DNA of 64,000 nucleotides, from contig CALUIN010000004.1 of assembly GCA_944320745.1 (NCBI GenBank), positions 40,457 through 104,456 on the forward strand. Reading direction: 5' to 3'. Each line of letters begins with the position of its first letter. Position 1 is the first letter of the stretch. Shown piece after piece: positions 21,075 through 28,462 of this stretch. The DNA is from an uncultured Alloprevotella sp. GTDB taxonomy: Bacteria > Bacteroidota > Bacteroidia > Bacteroidales > Bacteroidaceae. The position numbers and the translations under genes are program-made. The notes under the pieces were generated by a model. The model had not been told where the DNA came from. It saw only the letters and a list, made by a program, of their open reading frames with translations, and made no database searches.

Positions 21075-23183
21075 ATGAAAAAAACATTTGCCCTCCTCTT
21101 CTTCCTGTTTATCTCGGCCGTGGCTGCGATGCAGGCACAGGTCCAGTTCAAGGTGACACAGAAAAGAGTCAGCCCCACTGAAGTCGACCTCATATTCACC
21201 GGCACCATTGCCCGCGGCTGGCACGTCTACTCCACCGACGTGGAGGACGGCGGGCCCACGAAGGCCACGTTCAACATCGACGCCGCCAGCGGCGCGCGCC
21301 TGAAGGGCGGCCTGCAGGCTGGCCCGGGCGTGAAGCGCAAGATGGACCCCGTCTTCCAGATGGAGGTGAGCTACTTCGAGAACAGCTGCACCTTCACCCA
21401 GCGCATAGAACTCACGGAGAAGGACTATCGCCTGGAGGGCTACCTGCAATACGGCGCATGCGACGACCGCAACTGCCTGCCGCCCACCAGTGTGGAGTGC
21501 ACCGTGAGCGGCAGCGACGGCCCGGCAGCTGCTGCCTCCGCCGCGCCGGTGCCCGCCGCGCAGGCCGGCGCCAAGGCCGCACAGGCTGAGCCCGCGGCCG
21601 CTGCGGGGACCCCTGCAGCCCCCGACGCACAGGCCGCGGCTCCCGCCGCCACACCGGCCGACACGGCCGCCGCGGCTCAAACCGCCGCAGCCTCTGGCCC
21701 GCTCGAGGCCGCAGCGCCCGCCGCCGTGACAGCGGCCGACCGCAGCGAGTGGTGGACGCCCGTCATCGACGAACTGGAGGCCCTGGGCGGCAGCGGTGCC
21801 GGCGTGGCCGAACGCGCCTGGTGGTACATCTTCCTCATGGGCTTCGCCGGCGGACTCATCGCCCTCTGTACGCCCTGCGTATGGCCCATTATCCCCATGA
21901 CCGTCAGCTTCTTCCTGAAGCGGTCCGGCAACCGGCGCAAGGGCATCCGCGACGCCGTGCTCTACGGCTGCTCCATCGTGGTTATCTACGTGGCCCTGGG
22001 CCTCGTCATCACGACCATCTTCGGCGCAAACGCGCTCAACGACCTCTCGACCAACGCCGTGTTCAACATCCTCTTCTTCCTGATGCTCCTGGTCTTCGCG
22101 GCCAGCTTCTTCGGCGGCTTCGAGATCACGCTGCCCTCCTCCTGGGGCTCGGCCGTCGACAGCAAGGCGGAAAGGACGACGGGCCTGCTGAGCATCTTCC
22201 TCATGGCCTTCACGCTTTCGCTCGTCTCCTTCTCGTGCACGGGCCCCATCATCGGCTTCCTGCTGGTCGAGGTGTCCACGAGCGGCGGCTCGGCCCTGGC
22301 GCCCACCATCGGCATGCTGGGCTTCGCCCTGGCCCTGGCGCTGCCCTTCACCCTCTTCGCCCTCTTTCCCGCATGGCTGAAGAGCGCGCCCAAAAGCGGC
22401 GGCTGGCTCAACACAGTGAAGGTGACGCTCGGCTTCCTCGAACTGGCCTTCGCCCTGAAGTTCCTCTCCGTGGCCGACCTGGCCTACGGCTGGCACCTGC
22501 TGGACCGCGAGACCTTCCTCGCCCTCTGGATCGTCATCTTCGCCTTGCTGGGCTTCTACCTGCTGGGCAAAATCCGCTTCCCGCACGACGACGAGCAGCA
22601 CCACACGGGCGTGACGCGCTTCTTCCTGGCCCTCTGCTCGCTGGCCTTTGCCATCTACATGGTGCCCGGCCTCTGGGGCGCACCGCTCAAGGCCGTGAGC
22701 GCCTTCGCCCCGCCCATGTCCACGCAGGACTTCAACCTGGACCAGGTGAAAGTGGAGGCACAGTTCCGCGACTACGACGCCGGCATGGCCTATGCCCGCC
22801 AGGCGGGCAAGCCCGTCATCGTGGACTTCACGGGCCACGGCTGCGTGAACTGCCGCAAGATGGAGATGGCCGTATGGCACGACGCCAAGGTGCGCGACCT
22901 GCTCACGAAGGACTACGTCCTCATCTCGCTCTACGTGGACGAGAAGACGCGCCTGCCGGAGACGCTCGTGGTGCGGGAGAACGGCAAGGAGACAAAGCTC
23001 CGCACCGTGGGCGACCGCTGGAGCTACCTGCAGCGGTCCAAGTTCGGCGCCAACGCGCAGCCGTTCTACGTCCTGCTGGACAACGAGGGCAAGCCGCTCA
23101 ACAGTGCCTATACGTTCGACGAGAGCGTGGACCACTTCGTGGAGTTCCTGCAAAAGGGCCTCGATACTTACCGCTCGCGCTGA
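21075..23183 (+). CDS. dsbD: Thiol:disulfide interchange protein DsbD
   Basis: DsbD carries reducing power from cytoplasmic thioredoxin across the inner membrane to periplasmic proteins. The 702-residue protein has a signal peptide (residues 1-21) and an N-terminal periplasmic domain with the cysteine pair in YGACDDRNCLPP. A long alanine/proline-rich linker follows (about residues 152-230). The membrane domain carries cysteines in LCTPCVWPIIPMTVSFF and SFSCTGPIIGF. The C-terminal thioredoxin-like domain has CVNC in FTGHGCVNCRKMEM. All three redox pairs are present. The linker is far longer and more repetitive than in enterobacterial DsbD. Confidence 0.95.
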   Translation: MKKTFALLFFLFISAVAAMQAQVQFKVTQKRVSPTEVDLIFTGTIARGWHVYSTDVEDGGPTKATFNIDAASGARLKGGLQAGPGVKRKMDPVFQMEVSYFENSCTFTQRIELTEKDYRLEGYLQYGACDDRNCLPPTSVECTVSGSDGPAAAASAAPVPAAQAGAKAAQAEPAAAAGTPAAPDAQAAAPAATPADTAAAAQTAAASGPLEAAAPAAVTAADRSEWWTPVIDELEALGGSGAGVAERAWWYIFLMGFAGGLIALCTPCVWPIIPMTVSFFLKRSGNRRKGIRDAVLYGCSIVVIYVALGLVITTIFGANALNDLSTNAVFNILFFLMLLVFAASFFGGFEITLPSSWGSAVDSKAERTTGLLSIFLMAFTLSLVSFSCTGPIIGFLLVEVSTSGGSALAPTIGMLGFALALALPFTLFALFPAWLKSAPKSGGWLNTVKVTLGFLELAFALKFLSVADLAYGWHLLDRETFLALWIVIFALLGFYLLGKIRFPHDDEQHHTGVTRFFLALCSLAFAIYMVPGLWGAPLKAVSAFAPPMSTQDFNLDQVKVEAQFRDYDAGMAYARQAGKPVIVDFTGHGCVNCRKMEMAVWHDAKVRDLLTKDYVLISLYVDEKTRLPETLVVRENGKETKLRTVGDRWSYLQRSKFGANAQPFYVLLDNEGKPLNSAYTFDESVDHFVEFLQKGLDTYRSR

Positions 23184-23207
23184 CGCCTCGCCCCACCGCC
23201 CTGCCGA

Positions 23208-23247
23208 CGGCCCGCCCCGCCCCCGACCCGGAGGACAGGGCGGGCCG
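23208..23247 (+). terminator. Hairpin after dsbD
   Basis: CGGCCCGCCC (23208-23217) pairs with GGGCGGGCCG (23238-23247), 25 bases past the dsbD stop. No T-run follows directly. A second fold in repeat locus D (ACGGGG-CCTAT-CCCCGT, 23293-23309) is followed by six T and may be the true terminator. Confidence 0.5.
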
Positions 23248-23296
23248 CTGGCTTCCGGACGGTCCGCGCCGGCAGCGGTTATACCCGCCGCCACGG

Positions 23297-23401
23297 GGCC
23301 TATCCCCGTTTTTTCTCGCCTTAGCCCCGGAGAAACGCGCCTTAGCCCCGTTTCTGCAGGCCTTGGCGCCGTCGCGGCGCGCCCCGGCCCCGCGGCCCCG
23401 C
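23297..23401. repeat. 21-nt repeat locus D (5 units)
   Basis: Units start at 23297, 23318, 23339, 23360 and 23381. Cores read GGCCTATCCCC, GCCTTAGCCCC, GCCTTAGCCCC and two degraded copies, all C-rich on the plus strand, the strand of dsbD upstream. Variable tetranucleotides are TTTT, AGAA and TTCT. The array occupies much of the 349-base gap between dsbD and the rhomboid gene. The remainder holds the dsbD hairpin and the rhomboid promoter. Confidence 0.88.
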
Positions 23402-23483
23402 GGCGCGGCCGGCCACACAGGGGGCGGCGCGGCGGCGGACGACGTTTTGGCCCGCGGCGGCCCTTTCTGAAGAAATAAAATAG

Positions 23484-23491
23484 TAACTTTG
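23484..23491 (+). promoter_or_regulatory. -7 promoter element of the rhomboid operon
   Basis: TAACTTTG lies 41 bases before the rhomboid ATG at 23533, in an A/T-rich stretch just after repeat locus D. Confidence 0.6.
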
Positions 23492-23532
23492 CCGACGGAG
23501 CGCGCCGGTGCGCCCGTTTTCCCCCTTTCCCT

Positions 23533-24477
23533 ATGTTCAAGAATTTTCCCCCCGTCACCAAGAACCTACTCATTATCAACTGCATCATCTTCCTGGCGCA
23601 GCTCGTCTTCGAGCAGCGGGGGACGGACCTGGCCGACTATCTCGGCCTGCACTTCGTCCTGGCGGAGGACTTCCGCGTGTATCAGCTGGTGACCTACATG
23701 TTTCTTCATGCCAACTTCACCCATCTCTTCTTCAACATGTTCACGCTCTGGATGTTCAGCCGTATCATCGAGAACGTGATGGGCCCGCGGCGCTTCCTGC
23801 TCTACTACATGGTGTGCGGCCTGGGCGCCGGTCTGTGCCAGGAGCTCTGGCAGACGGGCGAATACTTCCTCACGGGCATGAACCGCTTTCTCTTCGCAGA
23901 CACACAGTACGGCCTCATGCCTATGGCGCAATACCTGAACCTGTGGACAACCATCGGGGCGAGCGGCGCGTGCTACGGCGTGCTGCTGGCCTTCGGCATG
24001 AAGTTTCCCAACGAACGCATCATCCTGCTCATCCCTCCCATCCCCATCAAGGCGAAATACTTCGTGGCGGGCTACGCCGTCATCGAACTGCTCTCGGCCT
24101 TCTACTCGAACGGAAACATCGCCCACTTCGCCCACCTGGGCGGCATGCTCTTCGGCCTGTTGCTGCTGCTCTACTGGCGGCGCCACGACGGACGCCGCGG
24201 CGGCACGGGCGGCTGGGAAGTGTGGGAACCGCGGCGCCCTTCGCGCTGGGAGCGGCTGCGCGGACGCTGGCGCAACCTGCTGCGCCGCAAGCCACGCATG
24301 ACCGTGCGCAACGGGGGGAAGCGCTTCAAGGACCGCGACGCCGACTACGAGTACAACCGGCGCCGGCGCGAACGGCAGGAAGAGATAGACCGCATACTGG
24401 ACAAGATAAAACGCTCGGGCTACGCGAGCCTCACCGAGGAGGAGAAGCGCATCCTCTTCGACGAGAGCCGGAAGTAA
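23533..24477 (+). CDS. Rhomboid family intramembrane serine protease
   Basis: This 314-residue protein has six or so membrane helices in residues 10-215 and the rhomboid catalytic pair: the serine in TIGASGACYGVL and the histidine in IAHFAHLGGMLFG. The conserved HANFTHLFFNMFTLW block is also present. It should cleave single-pass membrane proteins within the inner membrane. The cytoplasmic tail (about residues 225-314) is highly charged and ends in SLTEEEKRILFDESRK, a form common in Bacteroidetes rhomboids. The endonuclease/phosphatase gene follows after 19 bases, so the two are co-transcribed. Confidence 0.93.
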   Translation: MFKNFPPVTKNLLIINCIIFLAQLVFEQRGTDLADYLGLHFVLAEDFRVYQLVTYMFLHANFTHLFFNMFTLWMFSRIIENVMGPRRFLLYYMVCGLGAGLCQELWQTGEYFLTGMNRFLFADTQYGLMPMAQYLNLWTTIGASGACYGVLLAFGMKFPNERIILLIPPIPIKAKYFVAGYAVIELLSAFYSNGNIAHFAHLGGMLFGLLLLLYWRRHDGRRGGTGGWEVWEPRRPSRWERLRGRWRNLLRRKPRMTVRNGGKRFKDRDADYEYNRRRRERQEEIDRILDKIKRSGYASLTEEEKRILFDESRK

Positions 24478-24496
24478 GCAGCCGGGCCGCCGCATC

Positions 24497-25567
24497 ATGA
24501 AACAGCCTCTCTACAAGAAACTGGTGGCGGGCGTGGCGTGGTTCGCCACGGCGGCGCTGTGGGCCTGCGCGGCGAGCACATTCGTCAGCCCCGCCCACTG
24601 CCGCTTCCTGGGCGTAGTGGGCCTGGCCTTCCCCTTCTTCCTGGCCGGGACGCTCTTCGCGCTGGCCCTGACGCTGCTCGTCTCCCAACGCCACGCCTGG
24701 ATTCCGCTCATAGGGCTCGCGGTGGCCTTCCCCGCCATCCGCACCTACTGCCCCCTGAACTTTGCGGCCAGTCCGCCGGAGGGCTGCCTGAAGGTGCTGA
24801 CGTACAACACGGCGAACTTCGGCGGCAACGCGACGGACGAGGCCGGGCGCAACGCCGTGGCGGCCTACATGGCCGGAAGCGGGGCGGACATCGTCTGCTT
24901 CCAAGAGGGCAGCACGACGCCCCCGTCCGTCTATACGGAGAAAATACTCCCCACGGTGCGCCCCAGCCTGCCCTACGCCGACACGGTCAACATCGGGAAC
25001 AACATCCTGGGCTGCTTCTCGCGGTTCCCCATCGTGGGGAAACAGCTCCTGTGCAGCAACGTGACCAACGGCAGCGCGGTATTCCTGCTCCTCATGGCTC
25101 CGGGCGACACCCTGCGCGTGGTGAACTGCCACCTGGAGTCGATGCACCTGACCCCGGACGACCGGGCAAAGTATCACCGCATGGTGCGCGCCCCGGAGAC
25201 GAGCGACGTGGACGGCAGCTCGCGCCTGCTCGTCTCGAAGATCTCGCGGGCCGCCGTGGAGCGGGCGCGGCAGGCGGACCTCGTCGCACGCTACGTGGAA
25301 CGCCACCGGGAGGCCGGCCTCCTGGTCTGCGGCGACTTCAACGACACGCCCATCTCCTACACCCGGCGGCGCATCGCGCGGGGACTGACGGACGCCTTCC
25401 GCGCCTCGGGCCGCGGCATAGGCCGCTCGTTCAACCGCGACGCCATCTACGTCCGCATCGACCACATCCTGTGCAGCAAGGACTGGAAACCCTACGGCTG
25501 CCACGTGGACCGCTCGGCCGCGGCGTCGGACCACTACCCCGTCGTCGCCTACCTGGAGCGGCGCTGA
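24497..25567 (+). CDS. Membrane-anchored endonuclease/exonuclease/phosphatase family protein
   Basis: This 356-residue protein has two or three N-terminal hydrophobic segments (residues 8-90). A domain of the DNase I-like endonuclease/exonuclease/phosphatase superfamily follows. The metal and catalytic motifs are TYNTANF, CFQEGS, NCHLES, GDFNDTP, RIDHIL and SDHYPVVAY, so the active site looks complete. Its place after helices predicts that the catalytic domain faces the periplasm. The substrate may be nucleic acid, phospholipid or inositol phosphate; sequence alone does not decide. It follows a rhomboid gene, a pairing common in Bacteroides. Confidence 0.9.
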   Translation: MKQPLYKKLVAGVAWFATAALWACAASTFVSPAHCRFLGVVGLAFPFFLAGTLFALALTLLVSQRHAWIPLIGLAVAFPAIRTYCPLNFAASPPEGCLKVLTYNTANFGGNATDEAGRNAVAAYMAGSGADIVCFQEGSTTPPSVYTEKILPTVRPSLPYADTVNIGNNILGCFSRFPIVGKQLLCSNVTNGSAVFLLLMAPGDTLRVVNCHLESMHLTPDDRAKYHRMVRAPETSDVDGSSRLLVSKISRAAVERARQADLVARYVERHREAGLLVCGDFNDTPISYTRRRIARGLTDAFRASGRGIGRSFNRDAIYVRIDHILCSKDWKPYGCHVDRSAAASDHYPVVAYLERR

Positions 25568-25625
25568 CGGCCCCGCTCCGCCCGGCGCCCCGGCGCCGGG
25601 CACCATCCGCCAAGATTCCTTCATC

Positions 25626-26453
25626 ATGAACACCCTTACTTTCATCCCCGTGGGAGGCCTGGCCAACCGCATGCGGGCCATGGCCTCGGCCGTCACACTG
25701 GCGGAGGCGTCGCGCTGCGCCCTGGAGTTCGTCTGGTTCCAGGACTGGGCGCTCCATGCTCCCTTCTGCTCTATCTTCGAGACCCCGGAAGGGCTGCGGC
25801 TGCGCGAGGCCACGCTTGCCGACACCCTGACGCTGGACCGCCCGCGCCGCCGCAACCTGGGCCTGCCCCGCCTGTGGCAACGCCTGCGCTTCGACGCCTG
25901 CCTCTACGAGCAGGCGGTGACGCCCCTGCAGCAGGGCGGCTTCGACTTCCGCCGCTGGGCGGAGGAGGGCGGCCGGCGCTACATGGCGTCCTACTCGGCC
26001 TTCTTCCCCTACGACGAGGCCCTCTTGGGCGCACTCTTCGTCCCCGTGGCCGAGGTCCGGCGCGAGATAGAGCTGCGACAGGAACGCTTCGCCCCCGAAA
26101 CTGTAGGCGTGCACATCCGCCGCACGGACCACGCGGCGTCCATAGCCAAGAGCCCGACGGGCCTCTTCTTCGAGGCGCTGGACCGCGACCTGGAGCGCAA
26201 CCCTGCCTTGGGCATTTTCCTGGCCACGGACTCCGAGGAAGTGAAGCAGGAGATGCGCCGCCGCTACGGCAGCCGCGTCCTCACGGCCGAGGCCGGCGCG
26301 GACCGCAGTTCGGCAGCCGGCATACGCGACGGCGTGGCGGACATGTTCACCCTGGCCCGCACGCAGCGCATCTATGGCTCGTTCCAGAGTTCCTTCTCGG
26401 AGATGGCGAGCCAGATAGGCGGCGTCCCGCTCCGGGTACTGGCACGGGACTGA
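25626..26453 (+). CDS. Fucosyltransferase-like glycosyltransferase
   Basis: This 275-residue protein resembles the GDP-fucose-dependent transferase fold of GT11/GT23/O-fucosyltransferases. It starts FIPVGGLANRMRAMASAV, has the donor-binding motif GVHIRRTDHA (compare HIRRxD in GT11 and NodZ), then IFLATDSEEVKQEMRRRYG and a late SFQSSFSEMAS. The substrate sugar and acceptor are unknown. There is no signal peptide, so it acts in the cytoplasm. It lies 58 bases after the endonuclease-like gene on the same strand. It is not inside a recognisable polysaccharide cluster. Confidence 0.75.
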   Translation: MNTLTFIPVGGLANRMRAMASAVTLAEASRCALEFVWFQDWALHAPFCSIFETPEGLRLREATLADTLTLDRPRRRNLGLPRLWQRLRFDACLYEQAVTPLQQGGFDFRRWAEEGGRRYMASYSAFFPYDEALLGALFVPVAEVRREIELRQERFAPETVGVHIRRTDHAASIAKSPTGLFFEALDRDLERNPALGIFLATDSEEVKQEMRRRYGSRVLTAEAGADRSSAAGIRDGVADMFTLARTQRIYGSFQSSFSEMASQIGGVPLRVLARD

Positions 26454-26463
26454 GGCACAGACG

Positions 26464-26505
26464 CACCGGGGGCCGGCGGGCATTGCGCTCCGCCGGCCCC
26501 CGGTG
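26464..26505. terminator. GC-rich hairpin between convergent genes
   Basis: A perfect 16-bp stem (26464-26479 with 26490-26505) lies between the convergent glycosyltransferase gene and nadB. There is no T-run on either side, so it is a candidate bidirectional 3' end structure rather than a standard intrinsic terminator. Confidence 0.6.
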
Positions 26506-26534
26506 TATCCGTACCGCCGCGCGGCGCAGACGGC

Positions 26535-28124
26535 TCACTTGTGGTCGTAGGCGTGCTTGGGATAGTCTATGGTGTAGTGAAGTCCGCGGCTCTCCTTGCG
26601 CTCCATGGCCTGGCGGGTGATGAGATAGCCCACGTTGATCATGTTGCGGAGCTCGCAGATGTCGCGCGTAGCCTTGACGCGCTTGAAGAGTTCCTCCGTC
26701 TCCTCGTAGAGCAGGTCCAGGCGCGTCCAGGCCCGCTTCAGGCGCAGGTCGCTGCGGACGATGCCCACGTAGTTCGACATGATCTGCCCGACCTCGCGGA
26801 CATCCTGCGCGATGAGTACCTTCTCCTCGTTGGTGAGTGTCCCCTCGTCGTTCCACTCGGGGACTTTTTCGTTGAACGCGTATTCGCCGATGTGCGCCAG
26901 GCTATGGCGCGCGGCGGCGGCGGCGTAGACCACGGCCTCGATGAGAGAGTTGCTGGCCAGGCGGTTGCCGCCGTGCAGGCCGGTGCAGGAACATTCGCCC
27001 AGCGCGTAGAGGCGGCGGATGCTGGAGCAGCCGTCGAGGTCCACCTTGATGCCGCCGCAGAGGTAGTGGGCGCACGGCGTCACGGGGATGTACTGCCGCG
27101 TGATGTCGATGCCGATGCTCAGGCACTTGGCGTAGATGTTGGGGAAATGGTGCTTGGTCTCCTCGGGGTCCTTGTGGGTCACGTCGAGGCAGACGTGGTC
27201 CAGGCCGTGAATCTTCATCTCCTTGTCGATGGCGCGCGCCACGATGTCGCGCGGGGCAAGGGACAGGCGCTTGTCATACTTCTGCATGAACTCCTCGCCG
27301 TTAGGCAGGCGGAGCACGCCGCCATATCCGCGCATGGCTTCGGTAATGAGGTAGGCGGGGTGGGTCTCGCCGGGGTGGAAGAGGGCCGTGGGGTGGAACT
27401 GTATGAACTCCATGTCCTTGACGGTGGCCTTGGCGCGGTAGGCCATGGCTATGCCGTCGCCGGTGGCGATGTTGGGATTCGTCGTCGAGGCGTAGACGGC
27501 TCCGCAGCCGCCCGTGGCCAGGATGGTCACCTTCGAAAGGAAGGTGTCTATCTTGTTGGTGTCGGGGTCGAGGATGTAGGCCCCGTAGCACTCGATGTCG
27601 GGCGTGCGGCGCGTCACTTCGATGCCGAGATGGTGCTGCGTGATGATTTCCACGGTGAAGTGGTTCTCGAGCACGGTGATGTTGGGCGTGCGGCGCACGG
27701 CCTCCATCAGTCCGCGCTGAATCTCGAAGCCGGTGTCGTCGGCGTGGTGCAGGATGCGGAACTCCGAGTGTCCGCCCTCGCGGTGCAGGTCGAAGTCACC
27801 GTTCTCCTTGCGGTCGAAGTTGACGCCCCATTGCAGCAGATTCCTGATGCCCTCGGGCGCGCCCTTGACCACCTGCTCCACGGCGCGAGGATCGCTGATG
27901 TAGTCGCCGGCCACCATCGTGTCGTGAATGTGCTTCCCGAAGTCGTCCACCTCCAGGTTTGTCACGGAAGCGATACCGCCCTGGGCCTTCGCCGTATTGG
28001 CCTCGTCCATCGTTGTCTTACACACCAGGGCCACCTTCCCTTTTCCGGCTGCAGCCACCTGCAGCGCGTAGCTCATGCCGGCTACGCCCGAGCCGATCAC
28101 AAGAAAGTCGAATCTACGTATCAT
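26535..28124 (-). CDS. nadB: L-aspartate oxidase
   Basis: NadB oxidises L-aspartate to iminoaspartate, the first step of de novo NAD synthesis, using FAD. The 529-residue protein has the FAD motif LVIGSGVAGMSYAL (residues 6-19), the AKAQGGIASV segment in place of the flavinylation loop, LATGGCGAVYASTTNP, FIQFHPTALFHPG with active-site residues, and CAHYLCGGIKVD...GECSCTGLHGGNRLASNSL. The C-terminal helical domain is complete. I chose the ATG at 28124 (MIRRFDFLVIGSG); a start further upstream would run into the leader. nadA and nadC are not nearby. Confidence 0.93.
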   Translation of the reverse strand: MIRRFDFLVIGSGVAGMSYALQVAAAGKGKVALVCKTTMDEANTAKAQGGIASVTNLEVDDFGKHIHDTMVAGDYISDPRAVEQVVKGAPEGIRNLLQWGVNFDRKENGDFDLHREGGHSEFRILHHADDTGFEIQRGLMEAVRRTPNITVLENHFTVEIITQHHLGIEVTRRTPDIECYGAYILDPDTNKIDTFLSKVTILATGGCGAVYASTTNPNIATGDGIAMAYRAKATVKDMEFIQFHPTALFHPGETHPAYLITEAMRGYGGVLRLPNGEEFMQKYDKRLSLAPRDIVARAIDKEMKIHGLDHVCLDVTHKDPEETKHHFPNIYAKCLSIGIDITRQYIPVTPCAHYLCGGIKVDLDGCSSIRRLYALGECSCTGLHGGNRLASNSLIEAVVYAAAAARHSLAHIGEYAFNEKVPEWNDEGTLTNEEKVLIAQDVREVGQIMSNYVGIVRSDLRLKRAWTRLDLLYEETEELFKRVKATRDICELRNMINVGYLITRQAMERKESRGLHYTIDYPKHAYDHK

Positions 28125-28204
28125 GGTCTGAATCTTTACAGGATAAAGCGGCGGTCGCGGGCCAACAGGCACGCCGCCTGCACGCCCCGGCCCTGCCGGT
28201 ACGA

Positions 28205-28267
28205 GCCTTAGCCCCGCCGGAACTGGCCTTAGCCCCGTCGGAACTGGGCTTAGCCCCGTAGCGCGCG
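28205..28267. repeat. 21-nt repeat locus E (3 units), in the nadB leader
   Basis: Units start at 28205, 28226 and 28247, with cores GCCTTAGCCCC, GCCTTAGCCCC and GGCTTAGCCCC and variable tetranucleotides CGGA, CGGA and AGCG. All are C-rich on the plus strand. The array lies between the nadB ATG and the nadB promoter element, so it should be transcribed as the G-rich strand in the nadB 5' leader. It also lies upstream of the M16 peptidase promoter. Confidence 0.9.
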
Positions 28268-28290
28268 GGCCGGACGCCGCGTTTGCCCTG

Positions 28291-28298
28291 CAAAACTA
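28291..28298 (-). promoter_or_regulatory. -7 promoter element of nadB
   Basis: The minus strand reads TAGTTTTG. It lies 166 bases before the nadB ATG, giving an unusually long leader that contains repeat locus E. Confidence 0.55.
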
Positions 28299-28373
28299 CG
28301 AAATTCGCGCGGGCCGCGGCGCGGGCACCGCATTAAAAAATAAGGACCGCACGCCGGTTTATAAAAAATTCGT

Positions 28374-28381
28374 TACTTTTG
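28374..28381 (+). promoter_or_regulatory. -7 promoter element of the M16 peptidase gene
   Basis: TACTTTTG lies 81 bases before the ATG at 28463, in an A/T-rich stretch. Together with the nadB element it divides the 338-base divergent gap. Confidence 0.6.
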
Positions 28382-28462
28382 CAGCCAGTATTCCAACACT
28401 TTGGCGAACAGCGAGGCCCGGCGCAGGGCCTGCTTAGCATAAAACATCTAAATTCTTACTTT

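Noticed and set aside
21066-23588. 840-codon open frame antisense to dsbD
   Set aside because: It lacks domain similarity and has skewed composition. It is a by-product of the codon bias of a G+C-rich gene; dsbD on the plus strand is clearly real.
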